From positions 1-24,847 of the IMG/VR virus record IMGVR_UViG_3300028837_001008: 24,847 bases of DNA. The stretch is one strand, 5' to 3'. Of this stretch, positions 1 through 7,996 are shown piece after piece; within the stretch, counting starts at the first letter, position 1; the number at the start of each line of letters is the position of its first letter. Position numbers and translations under genes: made by a program. The notes below the pieces were generated by a model. The model saw nothing but the letters and a program-made list of their open reading frames with translations, was not told the DNA's origin and did no database searches. Origin of the DNA: a virus.

Positions 1-20
1 CATATGATTACCCTTTAACT

Positions 21-518
21 TTAGACAGGTGATGTACCATAGGTTACTGTCCAAGTAACTTCAAGAATCTGGGTTGCACCTTTTACGACATTTAAACTAT
101 CATCATAAAGTTGCATATCTGCTGTTGCTTGTGCTTGTGCTATAAATAATCCAACTTCTGTAAGTGTTGCAGTACACACGCCAGCACCCAATGTGAACAC
201 ATACACCACATCATTTGCATCATTACCAGCACCTTGCGTTTTACTATCAATTGCAGTTCGTGCTTCATCAACATGAGCAGCTAAATTGGTATCTTGTGCA
301 TCTTGACCACTACCTGTACCAGCATGTCCGTAGCTAATAAGTGTATCTGTACCACCTGACATATGGTCGGCAATCAAAACACCATGCAATTTACAATCTG
401 TGTTATGCGATTCGCCCTGATTTACAAGAGTTGTTTTGATACGTTCACCTTTCTCATTTATTTTTGTGTCAAAAAGTTTCCATTTTACATTTTGCTTTAT
501 ACTTATACTATCTTTCAT
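21..518 (-). CDS. Virion tail-fibre/appendage-like structural protein (165 aa)
   Basis: Last leftward gene of the virion module, 16 bases after the 465-aa tail protein. I chose the ATG at 518 because the longer open frame runs back into the upstream gene, and an AGAGATGA-like ribosome binding site precedes 518. The middle part has a Gly-rich segment (YGHAGTGSG) followed by DTNLAAHVDEAR, and later a segment ending in TLTEVGLFIAQ. This layout, a G-G-G loop, then a DTxL...E..R segment, then a T.TE.GLF strand, is familiar from many phage baseplate-proximal or fibre proteins whose exact role is often unassigned. No catalytic motif, signal peptide or membrane segment is visible. The assignment as a distal tail structural protein is inferred from position and this motif pattern. 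Confidence 0.6.
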   Translation of the reverse strand: MKDSISIKQNVKWKLFDTKINEKGERIKTTLVNQGESHNTDCKLHGVLIADHMSGGTDTLISYGHAGTGSGQDAQDTNLAAHVDEARTAIDSKTQGAGNDANDVVYVFTLGAGVCTATLTEVGLFIAQAQATADMQLYDDSLNVVKGATQILEVTWTVTYGTSPV

Positions 519-534
519 ATTATCATCTCTTTTA

Positions 535-1932
535 TTAATCATCATATTCCAATTCGAGTATCCAATCATAATGTTCAGGTTTTTCGCCAATATGATTCCA
601 CCCAAAACTTCGTATTTTATAATCCCCATTAAATAAGGAACGTAATCCTGATATTGTTATAGTTGAGCCATTTTTTCCCATATCTTTAATACATGCTATA
701 TGTTCACATGGACATGCTTTATTACAAGTATTTGACTGATACTCACTTCCAGTTAATACCATACTTTTTCCACTTCTATTTAGACCATAAACTTCTCTAG
801 TTCCATTCCAAAAATTTAGCGTTTTTACATTAATACTATGGTCTACGCTGATTGTTTTTGGTTTGTTTAATATACATTCAGCATCAGATGGTACATAGTT
901 TACTTTTGCGAAACATTGAGTTGTTCGTATCTCAGGATTTGTTTCACCAGCATTGTAGGATACAACAATATATATCTGTGTACAGTGATTATCATATTCA
1001 GCAGTACCATATGAAGTTACTCCACCAATTAAAGCATCTATTTCAGCCCAAGTCCAAGCAGTAGAAGTAAATGGATTAACAGCATAATTGGTGGATATAT
1101 ATGTCCATTCATTACCTGCAACATATTCCATATCACCTTGATAATCTGTAGCGTGTGTTCTAATTTCAGTACGACTATAATTAGCTTCTGGTGCATCAGT
1201 CGGATTGAAGCATACAAATATTGCTACATTGATAATTATACCTGTTTCGGATACATGGTTTGTAAAATCAAAAGTTGATTTATTAAGAGGATAACCGACA
1301 GCAGGATTCATATGAATAGTTGAATTATAGCCGTCTTGAGCTTCCTCATCTATAAAATCATTAAGGTTTGGTCCACCACCAGGACCAGAAACCGTATGCT
1401 CTGTTACAAATTCTGCTGTAGGTCTAATTGTTAAGTATTGTGTTGGATAAGTTACTGATGGACTACTGCATTCCGCACCAATTTGTAAATTATCTATGTC
1501 AGTCCATAACCAAGCATTATCAGTTCTTGGATTAGTTGTCCAAGTTTTGTTATACGTTAAATAATTAGTTGTTAAATCAATATCATCTGATTTATAAACA
1601 TTGGCACAAGCATTATCGGTAGCTATAATTTTATATACGCCATCTGCATGTTGTGCTAATATATGTGATTTTGCTCTTGAGTAAACTTGCACATAATTTA
1701 TTGTTCCTATTTCTGTTGTATGATTTGGAAGTGCATACAAATCGTAATTCAAATCTGAGCATGTACTATAATTATAAGTATCGTCATCATCAGGAACTCT
1801 TCTAGGGTCATCTACACACTCCCAATTTTCAGCTTCACCAACAGGTGTAAAATCAATATTACAACCATTAGCATTTGGAATAAGATACAAATCCGCACTT
1901 GCTCTTGGTTGAATTAATGTAAATGTACCCAT
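535..1932 (-). CDS. Distal tail / adhesin-like structural protein with two repeated modules (465 aa)
   Basis: A beta-rich, Trp/Asn/Thr-rich protein in the distal-tail gene block. The ATG at 1932 is preferred over the GTG at 1941 because a GTGAT element lies just before it and the upstream stop ends at 1941. An internal duplication is visible. Around residues 127-160 there is TNPRTDNAWLWTDIDNLQIG, and around 285-305 a related stretch NPFTSTAWTWAEIDALIGG, about 150 residues apart. Each is preceded by an I..V.V strand (GTINYVQVYSRA and GIIINVAIFVCF). The first module starts with a WECVDDP...PDDDDTY segment, a pattern I associate with lectin-like jelly-roll modules of viral structural proteins. 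The C-terminal third has a Cys cluster (KACPCEHIAC) that could bind metal. Likely role is tail tip or host attachment; that is inference. Confidence 0.6.
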   Translation of the reverse strand: MGTFTLIQPRASADLYLIPNANGCNIDFTPVGEAENWECVDDPRRVPDDDDTYNYSTCSDLNYDLYALPNHTTEIGTINYVQVYSRAKSHILAQHADGVYKIIATDNACANVYKSDDIDLTTNYLTYNKTWTTNPRTDNAWLWTDIDNLQIGAECSSPSVTYPTQYLTIRPTAEFVTEHTVSGPGGGPNLNDFIDEEAQDGYNSTIHMNPAVGYPLNKSTFDFTNHVSETGIIINVAIFVCFNPTDAPEANYSRTEIRTHATDYQGDMEYVAGNEWTYISTNYAVNPFTSTAWTWAEIDALIGGVTSYGTAEYDNHCTQIYIVVSYNAGETNPEIRTTQCFAKVNYVPSDAECILNKPKTISVDHSINVKTLNFWNGTREVYGLNRSGKSMVLTGSEYQSNTCNKACPCEHIACIKDMGKNGSTITISGLRSLFNGDYKIRSFGWNHIGEKPEHYDWILELEYDD

Positions 1933-1940
1933 GATAATCA

Positions 1941-2492
1941 CTATAATTTGAATGGTATTTCTACTTTAATATCTTCCCAGGTTGCATTATTACTATGCCA
2001 TAGTACAGTATATTCATTGCAATTAACTTCTACTTTTAAATAAATTCTTTCTTTCTCATTTAAAGTTTCTTTTTGCCAAGCATCAATCCAAAATGGATAA
2101 ACCATTTCTTGTCCAATGCTATATGTATCATCCCAAGTAAGAGTATCATCTACTGTTACCCATCCAGTAGTAAATAGTTCATTTTTTTGATTATTCTCAT
2201 GTATTTTACAAATTGATACCCTATAGCTAGTTACTGTACTATCATCTGATTGTGCAGCAAGGGTTATTTGTCCAGTTATAATACCCTCTATATGGTATAT
2301 CTTTTTTATATGGTGAGGGTAAATAAATTCTTGAGTAAGGCTAGCAGAACTATGATCGGTAGTAGAACATCCTACACTTATATATTCTTTTGTCAATAAT
2401 TTTTGATGCTCAGAAAAAGTGCCAAAATTTATTTTCCAATCATCAGTATGTATAGCATAAAATGTCTCATAAAATCTCATATCTTCTGCCAT
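1941..2492 (-). CDS. Hypothetical distal tail protein (183 aa)
   Basis: Not recognised at family level. The start ATG at 2492 overlaps the stop of the preceding gene as TAATG, so the two genes are probably translationally coupled, with GAGAT upstream. The sequence is rich in aromatic and polar beta-strand-forming residues (for example TGQITLAAQSDDSTVTSYRV and YLKVEVNCNEYTVLWHSN) and has no membrane segment or signal peptide. The N-terminus (FYETFYAIHTDDWKINFGTF) and the alternating hydrophobic pattern suggest a beta-sandwich. Its position between a TNF/C1q-like protein and a lectin-like protein suggests a virion appendage component. Function is not claimed. Confidence 0.55.
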   Translation of the reverse strand: MAEDMRFYETFYAIHTDDWKINFGTFSEHQKLLTKEYISVGCSTTDHSSASLTQEFIYPHHIKKIYHIEGIITGQITLAAQSDDSTVTSYRVSICKIHENNQKNELFTTGWVTVDDTLTWDDTYSIGQEMVYPFWIDAWQKETLNEKERIYLKVEVNCNEYTVLWHSNNATWEDIKVEIPFKL

Positions 2493-3013
2493 TATCTCGC
2501 TACTCCACCACGATAGTTTTCTGCACCACCATGCGAATTATCCCACCCTTGTTGTGGCATAAATTTAATAATGAATCTTGTAGTATTTAAACTGGTTTTC
2601 ACTGTACCACCACCAGAGCCGACAGTAGAACCAAGTTGTATGTAGTCACCTTTATTTAAATAGCTATAGTAATGTGCTGTAATACAACTATATCTTGAAT
2701 CAATTAAACCAGCACGACTAGAACTGCCCTTCATAAGTACACCATTTTGATATAAAGCAAATATAACATAATCTAATGACCCACTATATAAATATACAGT
2801 TGTTTCGTAAATGATTTCATAAAACCCTGGTGTTAATATGAATATTTTTGTTTCACCTAATTTATATTCAAAATCACTTGTATTAACAGATTCAGTATTC
2901 CAAATAAAAGATACATTGCTACTCCATGACAATACTGAATCTCTTTCTTGCAAGAATAAAAACGGTGTCGCAGGAAAAATTTCTCTTGGTCTATTTCTAT
3001 CTCCATAAGGCAT
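2492..3013 (-). CDS. TNF/C1q-like jelly-roll virion protein (173 aa)
   Basis: The central region (about residues 45-155) has the strand pattern of the TNF/C1q-like fold: PGFYEIIYETTVYL, then FALYQNGVLMKGSSSR, then HYYSYLNKGDYIQLGS. This G-x-Y-x-I opening strand, the YxNG turn and the final L-xx-GDxIxL strand are characteristic of the family, known in phage receptor-binding and tail-fibre proteins, where such domains trimerise. The N-terminus lacks a signal peptide. The C-terminus is a Gly-rich, basic tail (GGAENYRGGVAR). The gene starts two bases after the tape measure stop. A receptor-binding or tip-decorating role is likely from fold and position; ligand unknown. Confidence 0.6.
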   Translation of the reverse strand: MPYGDRNRPREIFPATPFLFLQERDSVLSWSSNVSFIWNTESVNTSDFEYKLGETKIFILTPGFYEIIYETTVYLYSGSLDYVIFALYQNGVLMKGSSSRAGLIDSRYSCITAHYYSYLNKGDYIQLGSTVGSGGGTVKTSLNTTRFIIKFMPQQGWDNSHGGAENYRGGVAR

Positions 3014-3015
3014 TT

Positions 3016-5856
3016 TTATCGCAACCTGTATTTTGATTTTCCACGCTTATTAGATAATTGTGCTTGTCTTATTGCACCTAATACTGATGCTACTTTTCCA
3101 ACATCATCAATATCAGCAAGTTCTTTTACTTCTATCGTTACATTATCTATATAAGTATCCCCACTGGGCGATTCCCTGCCCGCTGGAGAAATTGCTTCTC
3201 CTTTATGTATTACTGCTAATCCTGTTTCGTGAACATATTCTGTCCCTCTTTGGCGTATCGAAATAGTCGGTGTTTTAAGTACATCCCAAGGTGAGGGTAT
3301 TTCATATGTATCTGCAATCCCAAGGTCAATTAGAGGTTTACGAAGTGATGCAAGATAATTTTGTAGACTTGATGTAAAAGTAGCCATATCAAAAGGAGTT
3401 GTAGGCTCTGTTACTGGTTCAGGCTCTACATATGTAAGTCCCGCTGTTGCCATAAATGCGATAACTTTTTCCTTTAAAATATCAACATCTAAACCCCAAG
3501 ACTTTAATTTTTCTGAAAACACATCTTCTCCCAATATTTCATTAAGTGTAGTCATTAAATTTTGTGAACTTTCAATTATTTTTTGATTAGTAGTTTCCCA
3601 CCAATCATATCTAGTCAACAATTTCTCCCCTTCTCGGCTAATTGTTGTTTCTAAATCTGTTATTTGTTGGTCATATGTATACTTTAATTCATATTGTTTT
3701 TCTTTGAGTTTTAAAAGATAATCATCTATTAATGCTTTGCTTGCTTGATTAGTGGAAACATCTGATTCTAACATTGACTTTTGTGCAACCATATTTTCTA
3801 GGCGTGCTTGTGCTTGTGCAATCTGTATTTTTTTAATCGCCTGCTCTTCGCTTCTTGTAAGTCCACGCCTTCTCATCATGCCTTTTAATTGCAACTCTAA
3901 TAACTGTATTTGATGCTCACGCATTGCTGCCGTCATTCGTTGTGTAGCTTCTTTATTATCTTTTTGAGCTTCTGTATATTCACGAACTGCATTAACGGCT
4001 GCTTGTATATTAGTAGGAATTTCTTTATAAACGTAATCCAAAACTTTTAAACCCATTGAAACATCATGTGTTGCATCAGCATATGCTCTTTGTGCATGTA
4101 ATGCTGTATATTGATATGCTAAATTACCTTGTATTGTATCTCCTAACTTACTTAATGCCTCTTGCTGCTCTTGTGTTAAAGTAGTCAATTCACTAATATT
4201 AACAGATGCTTCTTTCATTGCTCCTGCTGAATCTTTAAATCCATATACAAATGTTTTTAATAATTCATCATCAAGTTCTCTAATAGCAAGTTCAATATTA
4301 TCAAGTGTTATTTCTAAATTACCAAGTGCATCTATTTCATCTAAAATTCCACCTGTAATTTTATTAAATGATTCTAAAAATTTTTCCTGTGTTTCAGTTA
4401 CTTTAACGGTATCTTTATTTATTTGTTCAATAGGTCTTAAATCGGGCATTTCCTCAATGATTATTCCCAACTTGCCACCGCCTTTAACTTTCCATTTTTC
4501 TGCCATCGTTCTTTCTTTTTCTAAGGCAACAAGGTCATCTATGGCTTTTAAATACTCTGTTGCATTGTGTATGTCATCGTCTGCTATGAATTTAAATTTC
4601 TCGCCTGCTGTTGAGATATACTCAGTTCCAGAAAAAATTTGTTGAATAGCACCACCAATATTAAGAATAGCTCTTTGAATATCAAGCACCATTTCATCCC
4701 AATCTTCGCCAACATCTCTCTTTACTTTTTCCCATTGTTGCGTTAACTGGTTAGAAACAAACTGACTTGTATCCATTATTTTCTTTAAGGCAATTTCTGT
4801 GGAATTACCCATATTTGCAAGTTCTATTAAATCCTGATTAAAACCTTCAAGTCCTACATCACCAGCTAACACCATAGCAACTCTCAATGAACGCATATTT
4901 GGGATTAATTCACCGAGAATACTTTTACCATATTCTTTAGTTGCCTCATTTAATTCTGAAAACCATCCATGTAATCCCATTACACGTAATGCTAAACCAT
5001 TCATTTCAATTCCGTATTTTTCTGCTGCCTTAGTAGCTTTGACACTTGGATTAACAATACCCTGGATAGCTAACGCTAAACCTCTTGAAGTCATATCAAG
5101 ATGCAAACCGTGTCGTGTTGCAGTTGAAAGTGCTGCCATTAACTCTTTAAATTGTATTCCAGCTTGTGCAGCAATTGGGACAACATAACCAAGTGCTTGC
5201 TCTAAATCTGCAAATTGAAACTTACCACGTATAACAGATTGAAATAAAGTATTGGAAACATTAGTTGCTTGCACAACTTGCATACCGTATGTATTCAAAA
5301 CTGTTGTAAAAATATCAACGGATGTTCTAATATCAGATAAACCAGCAATACTTGCTTTAGTCGCAGTTGTCAATAAATTGAGGGCATTTTCTGCATCAAA
5401 CGCAGCAGATAAAATATCATACATACCCTTAGACATATCACTTGTTGCTTGTCCATATGCTACTGACAAGTGTTCTATACCTCCTTTAAGACGTTCCATT
5501 AAAGGTATTTGGTCAGCACCAAGTATGGTACTAATTTCCGCTAGTCTAAGTTCAAATTCACGATATGCTGTAACAGAATCTTGAATAAATTGTACAAGTT
5601 TCTGTTGTGCACCCATTACTTGATTTAAAATTAAGTTGTATCCAACGAATCGTAAGGCAAGTCCTTTCATAGCCGAAGCTTGTCCTTTTATTGATGTGGT
5701 GAGTCCTGTAGTTGCTCCAGTACCTTTTTTGCTTACCGCATTCATACGTTGTTGATTATCTCTAATATTATGTAACTCAGCATTCATTAATCTGAGTTCA
5801 CCTAGAATCATTTTTGCATTAGAAAGAAATTGTAATTCTATTGTTTCTTTTGCCAT
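3016..5856 (-). CDS. Tail tape measure protein (946 aa)
   Basis: The longest gene of the virion module. It follows the tail chaperone pair, the usual position for the tape measure that sets tail length and occupies the tail lumen. Residues about 75-330 resemble the TP901-type tape-measure core: a helical stretch with AYREFELRLAEISTIL, then repeated small-residue helices (SKGMYDILSAAFDAENAL, TTVLNTYGMQVVQATN). Residues about 440-800 are long charged helices and probable coiled coils. The C-terminus (about 880-946) ends in a basic KRGKSKYRLR. The start codon overlaps the stop of the frameshifted upstream product as TAATG. With the known rule of roughly 0.15 nm per residue, the tail would be about 140 nm long (inference). 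Confidence 0.9.
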   Translation of the reverse strand: MAKETIELQFLSNAKMILGELRLMNAELHNIRDNQQRMNAVSKKGTGATTGLTTSIKGQASAMKGLALRFVGYNLILNQVMGAQQKLVQFIQDSVTAYREFELRLAEISTILGADQIPLMERLKGGIEHLSVAYGQATSDMSKGMYDILSAAFDAENALNLLTTATKASIAGLSDIRTSVDIFTTVLNTYGMQVVQATNVSNTLFQSVIRGKFQFADLEQALGYVVPIAAQAGIQFKELMAALSTATRHGLHLDMTSRGLALAIQGIVNPSVKATKAAEKYGIEMNGLALRVMGLHGWFSELNEATKEYGKSILGELIPNMRSLRVAMVLAGDVGLEGFNQDLIELANMGNSTEIALKKIMDTSQFVSNQLTQQWEKVKRDVGEDWDEMVLDIQRAILNIGGAIQQIFSGTEYISTAGEKFKFIADDDIHNATEYLKAIDDLVALEKERTMAEKWKVKGGGKLGIIIEEMPDLRPIEQINKDTVKVTETQEKFLESFNKITGGILDEIDALGNLEITLDNIELAIRELDDELLKTFVYGFKDSAGAMKEASVNISELTTLTQEQQEALSKLGDTIQGNLAYQYTALHAQRAYADATHDVSMGLKVLDYVYKEIPTNIQAAVNAVREYTEAQKDNKEATQRMTAAMREHQIQLLELQLKGMMRRRGLTRSEEQAIKKIQIAQAQARLENMVAQKSMLESDVSTNQASKALIDDYLLKLKEKQYELKYTYDQQITDLETTISREGEKLLTRYDWWETTNQKIIESSQNLMTTLNEILGEDVFSEKLKSWGLDVDILKEKVIAFMATAGLTYVEPEPVTEPTTPFDMATFTSSLQNYLASLRKPLIDLGIADTYEIPSPWDVLKTPTISIRQRGTEYVHETGLAVIHKGEAISPAGRESPSGDTYIDNVTIEVKELADIDDVGKVASVLGAIRQAQLSNKRGKSKYRLR

Positions 5857-6128
5857 TATCTCTGAACTTTCCTTTTAGAAATCATGTCTTTGGAGCTTTG
5901 TGGAACACCTTGCTCAACATATGATTTTCCACTCTTTACACAATTAATTTTATTCAAGCTTCTAAGAATGCTTATAAATCTCCAATAATCCATATGAAGA
6001 ATTTCTTGGAAATTTCCCCCTACTTCTAAGTAAAGGAAGTTAATTAATTGCTGGAACTCTTGGAGTTCTTCATCCCAATAGATTTGAGTTGTTGGAGTGT
6101 GTGGGTCTCTAGCTCCTTGCGAAAATCC
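5856..6128 (-). CDS. Frameshifted C-terminal part of the tail assembly chaperone (gpT-like, -1 frame)
   Basis: Downstream of the 129-aa tail gene the -1 frame is open from 6128 to a TAA at 5858-5856, which overlaps the tape measure ATG. This frame has no start codon near its beginning; its first ATG is at about 5990, in the segment HMDYWRFISILRSLNKIN. The likely product is therefore a fusion of the upstream protein with this extension (about 192 aa in total), like lambda gpG-T. No canonical X-XXY-YYZ heptamer is seen. A TTT codon preceded by T at 6124-6122 could re-pair after a -1 slip, and a perfect 6-bp hairpin lies further downstream at 6054-6068, just before the zero-frame stop. The extension ends in a basic tail. 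That this is translated is inferred from position, open frame and family behaviour. Confidence 0.6.
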   Translation of the reverse strand, partial: GFSQGARDPHTPTTQIYWDEELQEFQQLINFLYLEVGGNFQEILHMDYWRFISILRSLNKINCVKSGKSYVEQGVPQSSKDMISKRKVQR

Positions 6129-6433
6129 TTAGAGTAAATCCCTTTCCTACCAGCACCATATATGGCATTGAATATATCAATTAAGTCTATTGGATGCATC
6201 TTTCTTATTTTTTCTAAAGTACATGCCCCAGTTGTGTCTATAGCTGATAAAGTTTCATAAATAACATAATGTTTAAATTCTTTATCTTCTTTTCCTTTGG
6301 GCATATTTTTCATATCTGCTGCAAGATGAGCTAATGCAGATTCGTGTTTTTCAGTTGTCCAGTTAGGGATTGAAAAAGCCTTACCTTTATTTACAAATTC
6401 CAAACTATAGGGTTCTTTTATCTTTTTTGTCAT
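6044..6433 (-). CDS. Tail assembly chaperone (gpG-like, 129 aa)
   Basis: A small, largely alpha-helical, charged protein located between the tail tube gene and the tape measure, the conserved place of the tail assembly chaperone in siphoviruses. The N-terminus has EPYSLEFVNKGKAFSIPNWT followed by a helix (KHESALAHLAADMKNM), and the middle has KIRKMHPIDLIDIFNAIYG, a D-L-...-I helical arrangement common in such chaperones. The start ATG at 6433 has a clear GAGGAAAAAAT ribosome binding site. An overlapping -1 frame at its end probably extends it. The family coats the tape measure protein during tail assembly and is absent from the mature virion. Assignment relies mainly on gene order plus the frameshift architecture. 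Confidence 0.7.
   Translation of the reverse strand: MTKKIKEPYSLEFVNKGKAFSIPNWTTEKHESALAHLAADMKNMPKGKEDKEFKHYVIYETLSAIDTTGACTLEKIRKMHPIDLIDIFNAIYGAGRKGIYSKDFRKELETHTLQQLKSIGMKNSKSSSN
6054..6068 (-). promoter_or_regulatory. Perfect hairpin inside the chaperone frameshift region
   Basis: The 6-bp stem GAACTC/GAGTTC with a 3-base loop is formed in the mRNA just before the zero-frame stop. It lies in the overlap of the zero and -1 frames and could pause ribosomes, so it is a candidate frameshift stimulator. Confidence 0.4.
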
Positions 6434-6464
6434 ATTTTTTCCTCTTTTATATTAAAAATGAAAG

Positions 6465-6481
6465 AGAGGGTATTCCCCTCT
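6465..6481 (-). terminator. Hairpin after the tail tube gene
   Basis: In the leftward transcript the stem AGAGGG/CCCTCT (6 bp, 5-base loop) is followed by a T-rich run (CTTTCATTTTTAATAT). It lies between the tail tube stop at 6488 and the chaperone start. It may act as a partial terminator or as a 3'-end stabiliser for tail tube mRNA. A closely similar hairpin follows the capsid gene. Confidence 0.5.
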
Positions 6482-6487
6482 AAAATC

Positions 6488-7456
6488 TTACACTGATGGA
6501 GTTGATACGAACTCATAGCAAGTAGATGGCTTACATGTAAAAGGTACGCTTGACATTATAGCCTCTCCACCAATATTGCTGTCAACACTAGAATTTTTCC
6601 ATTCACAGCCAGGTAGAGTTATTCGTGGTACATCTGCACCTGCATCCATTAAGCCCATGTCGATTACTATTTCAAAAGACCTGTTACTCAACACTTCATC
6701 AATATGTTTTGCACCACCACCGTCAAGAGTAATGTCTACACTACCTTCAACATCCATAGCTCCTTCAATAAGATAAGTTTTATATGTTGAATCATGGTCA
6801 GTATACCCAGTTAAATTGTGGGATACAGTTAATTCTATCGAGTTTGTGATAAAAGCTATGTGGTCAGTGTTAACAACAAGTCCACCAGTTTTCCGAATTT
6901 CTCCAGCTACATTGAACTGTAAATATTCTCCTGACAACACGCTTGGTGCACTACCAGTGCCAGTTAAAGTAGCTTCACTTAAAATATTAGTAGTAACAAT
7001 AGATCGTGCTTCATAGTCTATTACAACTAAGTATTCGGTATTTTTTGAGCCTGTAATTCTAACTGTCGCAGGTTTCATTCCGTTAATGATAAAGTAAGAT
7101 ACATCGTCTGTATCTTCTGTCATTATTGTATTTAAACCGACACACATACGAATAGATTGCAATGTACAGTGACTATCTACTCTGTCTATAGAATCATCAA
7201 TTAAAGTGTCTCCAGCTTGCGGGATATATTCCAAGTGAACTTTAGGCTCATCAATTTGTTTTAATAGATGACATGCTAGTGGTGAGCCTATGTCTCTTAA
7301 TACCTTGTGTCTATCTCCAGTATCAATTCTTATATTTTGTATTTTACATGATATTGGAAGTTCATTAAGGGATGGTTCGGAAACCACGCCATAAGTATCT
7401 TCTATCCAATACCATGCTGTGCCCTGAAAGGGTCTGCCTAATTTGTCTAAGGTCAT
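6488..7456 (-). CDS. Major tail tube protein (322 aa)
   Basis: Located immediately before the tail chaperone and tape measure and after a tail-terminator-like gene, the standard position for the tail tube subunit. The sequence is beta-rich with two apparent halves. The first (about 1-140) has ISCKIQNIRIDTGDRHKVLRD and HCTLQSIRMCVGLNT; the second (about 190-322) has NSIELTVSHNLTGYTDH followed by EGAMDVEGSVDITLDGGG and FEIVIDMGLMD. The G-x-x-D/E-x-x-G-S-V-D-I-T-L segment is typical of tube subunits, which polymerise as hexameric rings. At 322 aa it is larger than minimal tube proteins, so an extra surface domain is possible. The ribosome binding site (GGAGGATAAAAACA) is almost identical to that of the major capsid gene, which fits high expression. 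Confidence 0.75.
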   Translation of the reverse strand: MTLDKLGRPFQGTAWYWIEDTYGVVSEPSLNELPISCKIQNIRIDTGDRHKVLRDIGSPLACHLLKQIDEPKVHLEYIPQAGDTLIDDSIDRVDSHCTLQSIRMCVGLNTIMTEDTDDVSYFIINGMKPATVRITGSKNTEYLVVIDYEARSIVTTNILSEATLTGTGSAPSVLSGEYLQFNVAGEIRKTGGLVVNTDHIAFITNSIELTVSHNLTGYTDHDSTYKTYLIEGAMDVEGSVDITLDGGGAKHIDEVLSNRSFEIVIDMGLMDAGADVPRITLPGCEWKNSSVDSNIGGEAIMSSVPFTCKPSTCYEFVSTPSV

Positions 7457-7473
7457 TGTTTTTATCCTCCATA
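7457..7473 (-). promoter_or_regulatory. Strong ribosome binding site of the tail tube gene
   Basis: The leader reads TATGGAGGATAAAAACA before the ATG, with a full GGAGG core. It is nearly the same string as in front of the capsid gene (11293-11310) and stronger than the sites of neighbouring genes. Confidence 0.65.
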
Positions 7474-7490
7474 ATTATTTTTCGTTATCC

Positions 7491-7994
7491 TCATGGTGTT
7501 ATACAAGTATCGTAATATAAACAATACAGGACTAATATATAATGGAATATTACTCTTCTTCCATCTGTTTCTTCTACTAACCCATCTTCTTCTATGTTCA
7601 TAAAAGTGATTCCTGGTGTTGTACTTTGATTTATACGGGTTAGGTAATGTAGTCTATTTTTTATTTTCCTGGCAAATTCAGTTCTATCAAGATTATCGGT
7701 ATCAGTAAAGTATACATGCATCACGATTTTGCTCTGCATTTTTCTAGTTGATGCTAAAACATCATGTGGTTCATATGTTGTACTTCCTGGTGGTAATTCC
7801 ATTTCGATATATGGCATAGGGGGCAAATCTTCTGATTTAACCTCTTCACTAAGATACATTGGAATATATGTTACATCTCCTTTAACATTTGTTATAGTAA
7901 TACAAGATTCAGTATTACCATCTTGATTTGTATCCCATATAGTACCTAGATATTCACGGTATGCTTTTCTTGGATCAAGACATTCATATACCAT
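7491..7994 (-). CDS. Tail terminator / tail completion-like protein (167 aa)
   Basis: A mid-sized alpha/beta protein directly upstream of the tail tube gene. The segment MPYIEMELPPG (about residues 60-70) is followed by RKMQSKIVMHVYFTDTDNLD and the helix RTEFARKIKNRLHYL, then a last strand RRVIFHYILVLYCLYYD. A P-x-I-x-L loop, a strand-rich centre with V-x-V, then an amphipathic helix and a final strand resembles tail terminator proteins (lambda gpU type), which cap the tail tube and join it to the head. The start at 7994 has a TGGAGAA ribosome binding site. Family membership is inferred from order and secondary-structure pattern rather than a diagnostic motif. Confidence 0.6.
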   Translation of the reverse strand: MVYECLDPRKAYREYLGTIWDTNQDGNTESCITITNVKGDVTYIPMYLSEEVKSEDLPPMPYIEMELPPGSTTYEPHDVLASTRKMQSKIVMHVYFTDTDNLDRTEFARKIKNRLHYLTRINQSTTPGITFMNIEEDGLVEETDGRRVIFHYILVLYCLYYDTCITP

Positions 7995-7996
7995 AA

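Noticed and set aside
1-20. A possible further leftward gene starting with the ATG at 3-1
   Set aside because: Only one codon is inside the window, so no coding region can be supported.
3166-3175. GGGCGATTCC copy in the tape measure gene, and AATCGCCC in the portal gene at 14186-14193
   Set aside because: These are inside conserved coding regions and match only the short core, so they are likely chance hits and not further junction sites.
5252-5584. Open frame of 110 codons on the plus strand
   Set aside because: Antisense to the tape measure core, with no ribosome binding site and no family resemblance.
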